Source: Holosporales bacterium (GTDB taxonomy: Bacteria; Pseudomonadota; Alphaproteobacteria; BNTO01). Taken from it: a stretch of DNA of 9,343 nucleotides. The stretch lies in NCBI GenBank assembly GCA_031257945.1, contig JAIRNU010000100.1:1-9343 (forward strand), in the 5' to 3' direction. Position numbers and translations under genes: made by a program. The notes under the pieces were generated by a model that saw nothing but the letters and a program-made list of their open reading frames with translations, did not search any database and was not told where the DNA came from. This document shows, in pieces, positions 1-6,457 of the stretch; positions within the stretch are counted from its first letter, which is position 1; the number at the start of each line of letters is the position of its first letter.

Positions 1-7
1 AAAAGAT

Positions 8-27
8 AATGTATAATCAATGTATAA
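8..27. repeat. Tandem direct repeat AATGTATAA x2
   Basis: The 9-mer AATGTATAA occurs at 8-16 and again at 19-27, an 11-base period that puts both copies on the same face of the helix. It could be an operator or a pair of degenerate DnaA-like sites (reverse complement TTATACATT, two mismatches to TTATNCACA). It also contains a TATAAT hexamer at 12-17. No gene is visible around it within 1-205, so its target is unknown and it may belong to a gene left of the window. Confidence 0.3.
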
Positions 28-127
28 GCCTCAATTTATTACTTAACTTTTACTGGAGTACTTTGGAACAGCTAGCCCTTTTTGCCCATACTTTTTTTCT
101 CATTTGATATGAACCTGGAACCGGGCA

Positions 128-156
128 TTGACCATATCGCACAGAGCTGTTACACT
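128..156 (+). promoter_or_regulatory. Sigma70-like promoter for the LRR gene
   Basis: A TTGACC hexamer at 128-133 matches five of six positions of TTGACA. It is followed after exactly 17 bases by TACACT at 151-156, which matches four of six positions of TATAAT. Transcription would begin near 163 and give an untranslated leader of about 43 bases ahead of the ATG at 206. Apart from this promoter and the short repeat at 8-27, I see nothing definite in 1-205. Confidence 0.5.
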
Positions 157-192
157 GGTAATTAAGTAGGAGTGTTTAAATTTTTCCAAATT

Positions 193-200
193 AAGGGGAG
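193..200 (+). promoter_or_regulatory. Ribosome binding site of the LRR gene
   Basis: AAGGGGAG lies five bases before the ATG at 206. It is one of the clearest purine-rich Shine-Dalgarno sequences in the window, in contrast to asd, which shows none. It supports 206 as the start. Confidence 0.6.
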
Positions 201-205
201 AGAAG

Positions 206-2542
206 ATGACAAGAAGGATTGTAGCGCTGGCAATGTTGTCAGCAAATTATGTATTTTGTGCCGGAGGGGACGACCCAGACTATTCTGCAAAACCACCATT
301 TAACAAGCTGGACGTTTCCCGCGACGACGCAAGTTTCGGACGTGACCGCGGAAGTGGCGCAGGAAAAGTAATAACGGTTAAGCAATTAAATCAGAGGGAG
401 CCATTTGGATTGGAGGCAGCAAGGAACAACGTCCGTAGTATAGTAATTGGCTCGGAAATTACAAGCCTTCCAAATTATATTTTTTCCAGGATGGAAAATT
501 TACAAAACGTCTCTTTTGAACTTCCAAGCGGACTCAAAGACATCGGGGCAAACGCCTTTTTTAGTTGTATCAATTTACTGTCAATAAATATCCCAGACAG
601 CGTCCAAACGATTGGTCAATCCGCTTTTTGGGGGTGCCGTGCCCTTGCCAGTGTCATATTCGAATCATCAGATAATCTTCAGAAAATAGGGCACTACGCT
701 TTTCGTAGTACTGGCCTCGACTTCATAACAATTCCGAAAAGTGTTACAACAATAGATGGGGCTTTCTCTGATTGCCCTAACCTAAAAGTGGTTACGTTCG
801 AGCCAGGGAGCCGCATAACAGAAATAGGACCAGAGACATTTGGTAGTTGTGTGTCTCTGCAAGGGATAAAGCTCCCGGACAGCGTTCGAAAGATTGGCGT
901 GACGGCTTTTGTGTGTAGTGGTCTTACATCAATAACAATTCCATCAGCTGTTGAAGCAATTGGCAGCAATGCTTTTTATCGTTGTGTTCTTCTGCGAAAT
1001 GTTACCTTTGCTAAAAATAGTAACCTCAAAAAGATATCTGAAAGAGCTTTTATGGGGTGTCAGTCTCTCGGCGCTATAACGCTTCCACCAAGCGTCGAAT
1101 CCATTAAAGCAGAGGCGTTTGCAGATTGCGATGCGTTGCACATCGTAGATTTTGAAGCCGGAAGCAATTTAAAAACGATCGGAACCGCTGCTTTCCAAGA
1201 CTCTGCGCACACTAGAAGAGAGCCCCTGAAGATTAATGTACCAGCTTCTGTTCAGAAAATTCATCCTGGTGCGTTTGCTGGGACAAGGGTAAACCTATCT
1301 ATTCCAGAGAGTTGTATACCACAATTGCTGCCAAACCCCACCGCCACACCAGATGAGCAAAGGCTAGTGAAAATACACACATTTTTGAATAGTCTTTTGA
1401 TGCGCGCCAATAATCCAGACACCATTCTCACCCAACCCATTACTAAACGACTTGGCGAAATTGATAAGAACAGCGTAGGTAGTATTGTCAGGATTGTTAA
1501 AGCCGATGGTACCGACACTGAGTATACGTTAACTGATGCTGAACGCCGTACGTGGCGTTATAAAGTCAACGAACAACAATACGACATATCGTCTCCAACT
1601 GTCATGCCAATTAACGGAGTCGTGGATTTTGGTGATGGTGTGCGTCGCCTGCCTGAAGGCGAAATATCCACTGTTAATTTCACTAACGCAGCACTATCCA
1701 CGATCCCCCCCGATGCCTTACCTAACGCTTTTGGGGGCTCATCTTGCGCTAAAATTACAAGTGTAAGCATTAATTCTTCCGTTACTGAAATCGGACCTCT
1801 AGCATTCCAGCATATCCCGTTAACTAGCGTTAACTTCGCTCCTGGAAGCCAGTTAACAACAATAGGAGACGTGGCCTTTGCGAGTTGCGATCTGAAAAGG
1901 ATAACTCTCCCCGACACTGTCACAACCATTGGGACGGCGGCATTTATCAATAACCCGCTTGAACAGATTGCTTGGAGTAATCACATAGAAAGCATTGGCC
2001 AAAGGGCCTTCTTCCGTTGCCCGCTACAACGCATCGATATCCCGCCGCTTGTCCGCAAGATAGAAGAGAGCACCTTTTATTGTTGCACGTCTCTTACCAC
2101 TGTTAATTTTTCATCTAGCAATCAGCTTCGCAGAATCGAGGCTTCCGCGTTTGAAGATTGTACCCGATTGCAAAGGATTACCATTCCTGCGGGGGTTACG
2201 TCAATTGGGGCCAGTGCGTTCTCCGGTTGCCACGCGTTAACAAGCATAACCTTCCCCGCAGGCATTGAACATATTGGAAATAAAGCCTTGGCTGGCTGCC
2301 CCGCATTAAGCAGTATCAAATTTGGCGCAACATCAAACGCCTTATTTAACGGAGCCCCAGCATCCACCGATACTCGCTTAGCTCTTTTAAATAGGATAGC
2401 ACCACCGAGACCACCGATCAGTGGCTTGCCACCGGCCATCTGCGAAGCTCGCTTCGCCGATAGTCCTCGCGATGTCTTTGAATTGAGGGAGGGGCAATGG
2501 CAGCATCAACGGGTAAAAGGGGGAAGGTGCAATGTTGCCTAG
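206..2542 (+). CDS. Secreted BspA-like leucine-rich-repeat protein (LRR_5 type)
   Basis: The 778-residue protein begins with a short Sec signal peptide: TRR at residues 2-4, a hydrophobic stretch at about 5-17, and likely cleavage near C18-A19-G20. Two blocks of BspA/TpLRR-type repeats follow, at about 77-368 and 470-715. Their recurring pattern is AF..C..L..I.IP.SV..IG, as in GCQSLGAITLPPSVESI and GCHALTSITFPAGIEHI. A non-repeat linker of about 100 residues (369-468) separates the blocks, and a Pro-rich tail (731-743) ends the protein. BspA-like repeats are known from surface or secreted proteins of host-associated bacteria and from protists such as Trichomonas, where they act in adhesion and protein binding. 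No membrane anchor or sorting signal is visible, so the protein is probably exported rather than tethered. It has its own promoter and is convergent with the next gene. The family call is firm; adhesion or effector activity is inference. Confidence 0.85.
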   Translation: MTRRIVALAMLSANYVFCAGGDDPDYSAKPPFNKLDVSRDDASFGRDRGSGAGKVITVKQLNQREPFGLEAARNNVRSIVIGSEITSLPNYIFSRMENLQNVSFELPSGLKDIGANAFFSCINLLSINIPDSVQTIGQSAFWGCRALASVIFESSDNLQKIGHYAFRSTGLDFITIPKSVTTIDGAFSDCPNLKVVTFEPGSRITEIGPETFGSCVSLQGIKLPDSVRKIGVTAFVCSGLTSITIPSAVEAIGSNAFYRCVLLRNVTFAKNSNLKKISERAFMGCQSLGAITLPPSVESIKAEAFADCDALHIVDFEAGSNLKTIGTAAFQDSAHTRREPLKINVPASVQKIHPGAFAGTRVNLSIPESCIPQLLPNPTATPDEQRLVKIHTFLNSLLMRANNPDTILTQPITKRLGEIDKNSVGSIVRIVKADGTDTEYTLTDAERRTWRYKVNEQQYDISSPTVMPINGVVDFGDGVRRLPEGEISTVNFTNAALSTIPPDALPNAFGGSSCAKITSVSINSSVTEIGPLAFQHIPLTSVNFAPGSQLTTIGDVAFASCDLKRITLPDTVTTIGTAAFINNPLEQIAWSNHIESIGQRAFFRCPLQRIDIPPLVRKIEESTFYCCTSLTTVNFSSSNQLRRIEASAFEDCTRLQRITIPAGVTSIGASAFSGCHALTSITFPAGIEHIGNKALAGCPALSSIKFGATSNALFNGAPASTDTRLALLNRIAPPRPPISGLPPAICEARFADSPRDVFELREGQWQHQRVKGGRCNVA

Positions 2543-2545
2543 GCA

Positions 2546-2554
2546 TGTGTATAA
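2546..2554 (-). promoter_or_regulatory. Isolated perfect DnaA box
   Basis: TGTGTATAA is the reverse complement of TTATACACA, a perfect match to the DnaA-box consensus TTATNCACA. It lies four bases after the LRR stop codon in the convergent intergenic gap. A single box may be chance, but identical sites are clustered at 6572-6657. Confidence 0.3.
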
Positions 2555-2581
2555 CTGGGCAAAATAAAAACGTCCACAGCT

Positions 2582-2625
2582 AAACCGCCAGGAACCGCAG
2601 TTAACACGCAGTATCCCGGCGGTTT
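2582..2625. terminator. Bidirectional hairpin terminator between convergent genes
   Basis: AAACCGCC (2582-2589) pairs perfectly with GGCGGTTT (2618-2625). After one mismatch the stem extends by GGA/TCC (2591-2593 with 2614-2616). A four-T run (2623-2626) follows on the plus strand. The hairpin fills the 91-base gap between the LRR stop at 2542 and the stop of the minus-strand gene at 2634, so it can serve both transcripts. The U tract is short and the loop long, so termination strength is uncertain. Confidence 0.55.
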
Positions 2626-2633
2626 TCCCCAGG

Positions 2634-5279
2634 TTACGCACCAACCTCGCGGTAAGCCGCATTATAGTGTACTAGAAAGTTGTTTTTGTAATTAAATTGC
2701 AAGAGCTTGTCAAACAGGCCGACAACTTCAGCCAACGTCCTTTGCCCATCGGTTGCCGACAGTACCGCGTTAGCCTCAAGAAATTCAGCAAAAAGCTTAG
2801 TGCATTTTTTTGCTTTTTTCTCGGGGAGCTCCTTCATTAGGTCGTTATAAAGACATTGCAACTCGTATCTGCTATTCTTCCCCTCGCAATTTATATTGTT
2901 TAAAAGATTGATTAGCGGGGTCTTTTGCCCTGTTTTAAAAGATTCCCAAGCAGTATTTGGCCCTCCGTCCTCCGTTCCTAGCCTCAAAGCATTAAATTTT
3001 GAAACGAAGACCGAAAGCGTATCATCCGACAGCACGCGAATTGTTTTCCCTAAAGTTGAGGAAACTCCCACATCTAACCACTTTGCAGATTTGGCGGCGG
3101 TTGAGACAATTTTAGCATCTTGTGGGATCCAAACGTTTTCAGTGCGGATTATAACGTCCTGCTTTGGCAATGCGATAACGTTAGTCTCCTGGTCATTCTT
3201 GCCAACCTTGCAGAAATTAATGGCTAGACGATACAAATTTTCTGTAGAAACCATGGACAATAAGGCCGGCATAGTTTCATCTGCGACCAGGTCATCTAGC
3301 GCATTTGCCTTTTGGATCAGCCCGGTTGTTGCATCCAACACATATTTTAATTCACAAAATAATGCGTTGTCAGCAAATTTTTCCCCCATTCTACACGATA
3401 AATCTTGTATTTTCCCTAGTAAAAGAGTCATGGTGTCTTTCGATAAGTTATCTACCGGAAAAGAAAACTCTACTGCGGCAGATTCCCCGTTTTCGTCTTG
3501 GAATGGACTCCCGTTCATATTACTCTTGGATAAAGCAAGTATGACTTTACCAATAACTGGAATATCGAAAGAAACCGTCCCCTTGGTCTCTGAATTCGTT
3601 GCTGTTGTGGTTGTTTGGAAATTAAAGTCGGCGCCCTTTTTCCCCGTCGAAAATTTTTGTAATTTTGACAGGCGGATTAATTGTTCGTATATTTTCTTAA
3701 AGATTATTTGTTCATTGGGGTTTTGTGACTGTTCTTTTAGAGCATTTGCCGTTACAATTCCAACGCGCAAAACGTTACCTCTCCCCCTCTTTTTTATTCC
3801 CCAAAAACCACTCTCTGGCAAAAGCTTCTTTTCATAAATTTTCTTTTTCTCCTTTAGTTCTCCCGTTGCGGTCGTTGCGTGATCATTTGCTAACTGCTCT
3901 AAAATGGCGTTATAGGCGTACAAATCCCCGAACAAAACCTGCGCCGTCTTTATTCGTGCGGATAAGTCGTACTTTTCTCCTATTATTTCTCGAATATCTT
4001 GCGGTGTAATCCCCGCGGCACAAGCGCAATTATCAGACAGTAACGACATACATCCGTTACTTTTTTGGTATACCTTCCCCTCTATGGTATGTTTCAACGA
4101 CAACCCAAGGAATTTAGCAATTTCAGCTTCGAGCGCGGCGGAGACCCCGTAAGTCACAACGGAATCAACCGGAGCCGCGATTGAGATATCTACCCAATTT
4201 ATGCTAGACGATTGAGGAACAACCTGGAACGCTTTGTAAAACCCCTCTAATTCTCCGAATCTTTTTAGTAATTCAGTTTCTCTGGACTGCATTAATTCTC
4301 TTTGTTCAAGTATATCGTTGAGGCTTTTTTGGGTAAGAGTAATATCGAACGCACCCGCATCCAATAATTGCTCAAGGGAATAAAATACCAAAGACCGCAT
4401 AACATTTGCATCCCCGCCAACTTTAACGTCCGCGATTTGTAAATCAGCGCCAAGACGCACTCTTGCTTCCCCGCCAATGTTAATAGTATAAAAGGAAGAG
4501 TCACTGGTCTTTTTACTCACCTCTTCAGACACCCCGAGTTCAACATTTCCCGCGACAGTAGGAACAGAAACAGACGCAGAGACCTCAGTCGATTGCGACG
4601 TTTTCTGAATGTCACTTTCAACACCTGCACGCAACGCTGTCATAATCTGATCCGCGCAGTGCCTGGCAATTATAACTTGTTGTGCCTTTATAACATCATA
4701 TACAAAATGAGCGAAATACTTGTTCTCCGTGGTATTCATACTATACTCGAGCAGGAAGTACATTTGCTGTAATGCTTTGAGTGTTTCTAAAAAAAGACGC
4801 CCATAGTTTTGGGACGACATATCTTCTTCTGGCATATGCGATAAAGCATCGAAATTTGTCCTGATTTGCTCGAAACAACTGCGCAACTGCGGGTTTTTCG
4901 AAATTTTTTTGACGATGTCGTCTTGTTCTTGCCCTATGTAATCAAGGGCCAGTTTAGTCGCTAGCGTGAAATTGTTCCCTTCAAATAAATCTATTTGCAA
5001 TAGACTGGTTTGAAAATCTTCCGAAAGATCGTTTAAACTTTTCCCCGTCAAAGTAATGCCTTTTTCGGATAGTCTTTTGAGCTCAAGGGCTTTGGGATTT
5101 GCTAAATCCTGTATATTGACGATATCCCATTGGACCTCGATATTTGGTCTTTTCAGCTGGAAAAGGTCGCTCTCGTCGATTGTAGCGTTGTTTGCGCAAG
5201 TACTGCTATAAGTATTCAAGGCACTACACACAAGCGTCAGAGCGCTTGCTATCTTAAGGGACAAAAAATTGTATTTCAT
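2634..5279 (-). CDS. Large exported protein of unknown family
   Basis: I do not recognise this protein. From the ATG at 5279 it has 881 residues. An in-frame ATG at 5315 would add 12 residues, but the start at 5279 gives a normal signal peptide: K2, a hydrophobic core at about 10-22, and likely cleavage after C28-A29. A TATAAA hexamer just upstream of 5315 would leave almost no leader for the longer form. Neither start has a Shine-Dalgarno. The mature protein alternates long amphipathic helices (for example 110-225 and 455-480) with three beta-rich stretches near 232-290, 376-408 and 565-608. These share a loose pattern of alternating hydrophobics, as in VPTVAGNVELGVS and IPVIGKVILALS. A short cysteine cluster (NGCMSLLSDNCACAAG) lies at 408-423. 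There is no second membrane segment, so it is probably periplasmic, secreted or delivered to a host. It is convergent with the LRR gene and downstream of the Myb-like gene on the same strand. Function is unknown. Confidence 0.8.
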   Translation of the reverse strand: MKYNFLSLKIASALTLVCSALNTYSSTCANNATIDESDLFQLKRPNIEVQWDIVNIQDLANPKALELKRLSEKGITLTGKSLNDLSEDFQTSLLQIDLFEGNNFTLATKLALDYIGQEQDDIVKKISKNPQLRSCFEQIRTNFDALSHMPEEDMSSQNYGRLFLETLKALQQMYFLLEYSMNTTENKYFAHFVYDVIKAQQVIIARHCADQIMTALRAGVESDIQKTSQSTEVSASVSVPTVAGNVELGVSEEVSKKTSDSSFYTINIGGEARVRLGADLQIADVKVGGDANVMRSLVFYSLEQLLDAGAFDITLTQKSLNDILEQRELMQSRETELLKRFGELEGFYKAFQVVPQSSSINWVDISIAAPVDSVVTYGVSAALEAEIAKFLGLSLKHTIEGKVYQKSNGCMSLLSDNCACAAGITPQDIREIIGEKYDLSARIKTAQVLFGDLYAYNAILEQLANDHATTATGELKEKKKIYEKKLLPESGFWGIKKRGRGNVLRVGIVTANALKEQSQNPNEQIIFKKIYEQLIRLSKLQKFSTGKKGADFNFQTTTTATNSETKGTVSFDIPVIGKVILALSKSNMNGSPFQDENGESAAVEFSFPVDNLSKDTMTLLLGKIQDLSCRMGEKFADNALFCELKYVLDATTGLIQKANALDDLVADETMPALLSMVSTENLYRLAINFCKVGKNDQETNVIALPKQDVIIRTENVWIPQDAKIVSTAAKSAKWLDVGVSSTLGKTIRVLSDDTLSVFVSKFNALRLGTEDGGPNTAWESFKTGQKTPLINLLNNINCEGKNSRYELQCLYNDLMKELPEKKAKKCTKLFAEFLEANAVLSATDGQRTLAEVVGLFDKLLQFNYKNNFLVHYNAAYREVGA

Positions 5280-5375
5280 AGTAATAATAATAAACGGCCG
5301 GCGATTAATTTTCATTTTAGCGCTATTTTATTTATATTTTATTAATTCGCGGATACTTGTGGCGACGAAAGGAAT

Positions 5376-5557
5376 ACTTCGCCTAGGCCCATACAGATTA
5401 GACCGTTGAAAAAGTGAGGAATTTTTAGGAGCATACGAAGCAGAACCGCAGCAGACTTAACGTACGTGAGGATTCGAGCATCGAAGCGACGCCAAAATTA
5501 CCGAAAGAACGGAGCTTTCGCAACGGTCTATTGCGCCCATGCCCTAGGAGGCGAAGT
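5376..5557. repeat. MITE-like inverted-repeat element flanked by TA
   Basis: GACCGTTG (5401-5408) and CAACGGTC (5521-5528) are perfect inverted repeats, each flanked by TA (5399-5400 and 5529-5530). That is the pattern left by IS630/Tc1-mariner-type elements, giving a 128-base core. The symmetry continues imperfectly outward: ACTTCGCCT at 5376-5384 matches AGGCGAAGT at 5549-5557, with AGG/CCT and CAT/ATG pairings between. Inside, GGAATTTTTAGG (5418-5429) can pair loosely with CCAAAATTACC (5492-5502), and CGAAAG/CTTTCG (5502-5507, 5515-5520) forms a small stem. There is also an imperfect direct repeat, GTGAGGA...GAGCAT(A)CGAAGC, at 5414-5441 and 5466-5487. It encodes nothing visible. It could instead be a dispersed non-mobile repeat or a structured RNA. 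Confidence 0.5.
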
Positions 5558-5558
5558 C

Positions 5559-5623
5559 AAGACCACGCGCAAAAAATAGTTGATTTCTCCAAAAAAGCTG
5601 CTATTCATTGGAAGAGTGGTCTT
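5559..5623. repeat. Nested inverted repeat (hairpin)
   Basis: AAGACCAC (5559-5566) pairs perfectly with GTGGTCTT (5616-5623). Inside, TCTCCAA (5587-5593) can pair with TTGGAAGA (5608-5615) with one bulge, giving a two-tier stem. It starts two bases after the preceding inverted-repeat element and may be part of it, or a terminator for the upstream minus-strand Myb-like gene. Neither strand shows a long T run after the stem. Confidence 0.35.
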
Positions 5624-5642
5624 TCCATCAGGAAAAATATCC

Positions 5643-5690
5643 ATGAAGAAAATTTTATCTATGGCATGCTGTATCGCGCTCCTTAAGTAG
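5643..5690 (+). pseudogene. Signal-peptide-like ORF stopped after 15 codons
   Basis: The ATG at 5643 has a good Shine-Dalgarno (AGGA at 5630-5633, nine bases upstream). It encodes MKKILSMACCIALLK and then TAG: a charged start and hydrophobic core just like the first half of a Sec signal peptide. The same frame stays open after the stop up to about 5915, but that part overlaps the antisense 3' end of the Myb-like gene and has no recognisable content. It may be the remnant of a decayed exported-protein gene, a tiny membrane peptide, or chance. Confidence 0.3.
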
Positions 5691-5780
5691 CGGTTGTTTC
5701 TTTACTACTCAGCTATTCACCTGTTCTCCACAAAAACTAAAAGCAACACATTCTGTCTTGGGGAAACAACATGCCGTTAT

Positions 5781-6305
5781 TTAATCACCAAAAACATCCC
5801 AAGATGGCAATGGCTTGTTCGACTGGAAGCTATCATCACCCAGAAACGAGTCCATCGGATCAACGTCCTCCAACCGTGGCCAGACGACCCCTTGTTGTTG
5901 TTGTTTCTCCTTTAAGCGCCTATATCGATCTCTTATGCTTGACGATGATCTTCCTGGCAAAACCCGGCACATCGCAGTCCAATTGGGGGCTAGATGTTGA
6001 TAATGTGTGAGCAGGATATCATCTTCTTGTGGTGTCCATGCGCCTTGTGAAGGACCAAGAACAAGCGCCTGACAATACTCCCTGCATAGCCGTGCCGTTC
6101 TTCCCGGCATTTGCGCTGCAATTGCGGTCCACTTGGGTTTCGGCCGCCCATCCGCCGCAATTAGTGCGGTAAGTAGGAGAATCTCTTCATCAGTAAATTT
6201 TCCACATTTTCCGCGAGTGCGCTGCCGCGGTCCAGCACACGTAGCATCTTGGCAAACTGATACTAACAATAGCGCTATTCCCGCGAAATTCGCCCAAATT
6301 TTCAT
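5781..6305 (-). CDS. Exported protein with two Myb/SANT DNA-binding repeats
   Basis: From the ATG at 6305 the protein has 174 residues. A TTG at 6353 in the same frame would add 16 but would bury the signal peptide. Residues 1-24 are a Sec signal peptide: K2, hydrophobic core at about 3-17, likely cleavage after T22-C23-A24. Two Myb repeats follow. The first (about 31-82) has F37, W59 and Y77 at the Myb tryptophan positions, with a PGRTARLCREY recognition-helix motif. The second (about 88-131) has W90, W109 and Y128, with LPGRSSSSIRDRYRRL. Spacings of 17-21 residues between these aromatics fit the R2R3-Myb fold of eukaryotic transcription factors. After KEKQQQQ the tail (140-174) is acidic with aromatics (DPMDSFLGDDSF). 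Lack of a lipobox argues against a lipoprotein. It lies next to two other genes for exported proteins and is divergent from asd. The fold and export signal are visible in sequence. A role as host-nucleus effector is inference. Confidence 0.8.
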   Translation of the reverse strand: MKIWANFAGIALLLVSVCQDATCAGPRQRTRGKCGKFTDEEILLLTALIAADGRPKPKWTAIAAQMPGRTARLCREYCQALVLGPSQGAWTPQEDDILLTHYQHLAPNWTAMCRVLPGRSSSSIRDRYRRLKEKQQQQGVVWPRLEDVDPMDSFLGDDSFQSNKPLPSWDVFGD

Positions 6306-6341
6306 ACTTCTAACAAATTTTCCTGTAATTTCTCTTTCGAG

Positions 6342-6368
6342 AATATACACCAAATCGTACCATCGTAC
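6342..6368 (-). promoter_or_regulatory. Possible promoter/operator of the Myb-like gene
   Basis: On the minus strand TATATT (plus coordinates 6342-6347) resembles a -10 box about 37 bases upstream of the ATG at 6305. No good -35 is found at the expected distance. Immediately upstream is a direct repeat, ATCGTAC at 6354-6360 and 6362-6368 (8-base period, plus-strand reading), in the spacer where a repressor could bind. Confidence 0.2.
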
Positions 6369-6457
6369 ATTCCCTTTTTCTGTCCCTGTCCTGCGTGGAG
6401 ACGCTATTAATAGAGGCCGCGGAACAGACGACGTTCCCGAACCCGTGGATCACCCGG

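Larger units (their letters stand above)
5280..5780. other. Structured 501-base intergenic region
   Basis: This gap separates two minus-strand genes and has no full-length gene. From left to right it holds an AT-rich stretch (5280-5345) with a minus-strand TATAAA at about 5331-5336, a possible -10 site for the 881-residue gene with no convincing -35. Next come a large imperfect inverted-repeat element (5376-5557), a second hairpin (5559-5623), a 15-codon signal-peptide-like ORF (5643-5690), and a C-rich stretch (5701-5780) in which I see nothing specific. Confidence 0.5.

Noticed and set aside
1558..1950. Minus-strand open frames within the LRR gene
   Set aside because: They are periodic shadows of the leucine-rich repeats; the plus strand has the signal peptide, ribosome site and repeat pattern.
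4400..4560. Possible MACPF pore-forming signature in the 881-residue protein (SFYTINIGGE)
   Set aside because: Only the aromatic pair and GG are present. The conserved G-[TS]-H part and spacing of the MACPF motif are missing, so the similarity is too weak.
5279..5315. ATG at 5315 as start of the large exported protein
   Set aside because: It would give an over-long signal-peptide n-region, and the possible -10 box lies too close; 5279 fits better, though 5315 is not excluded.
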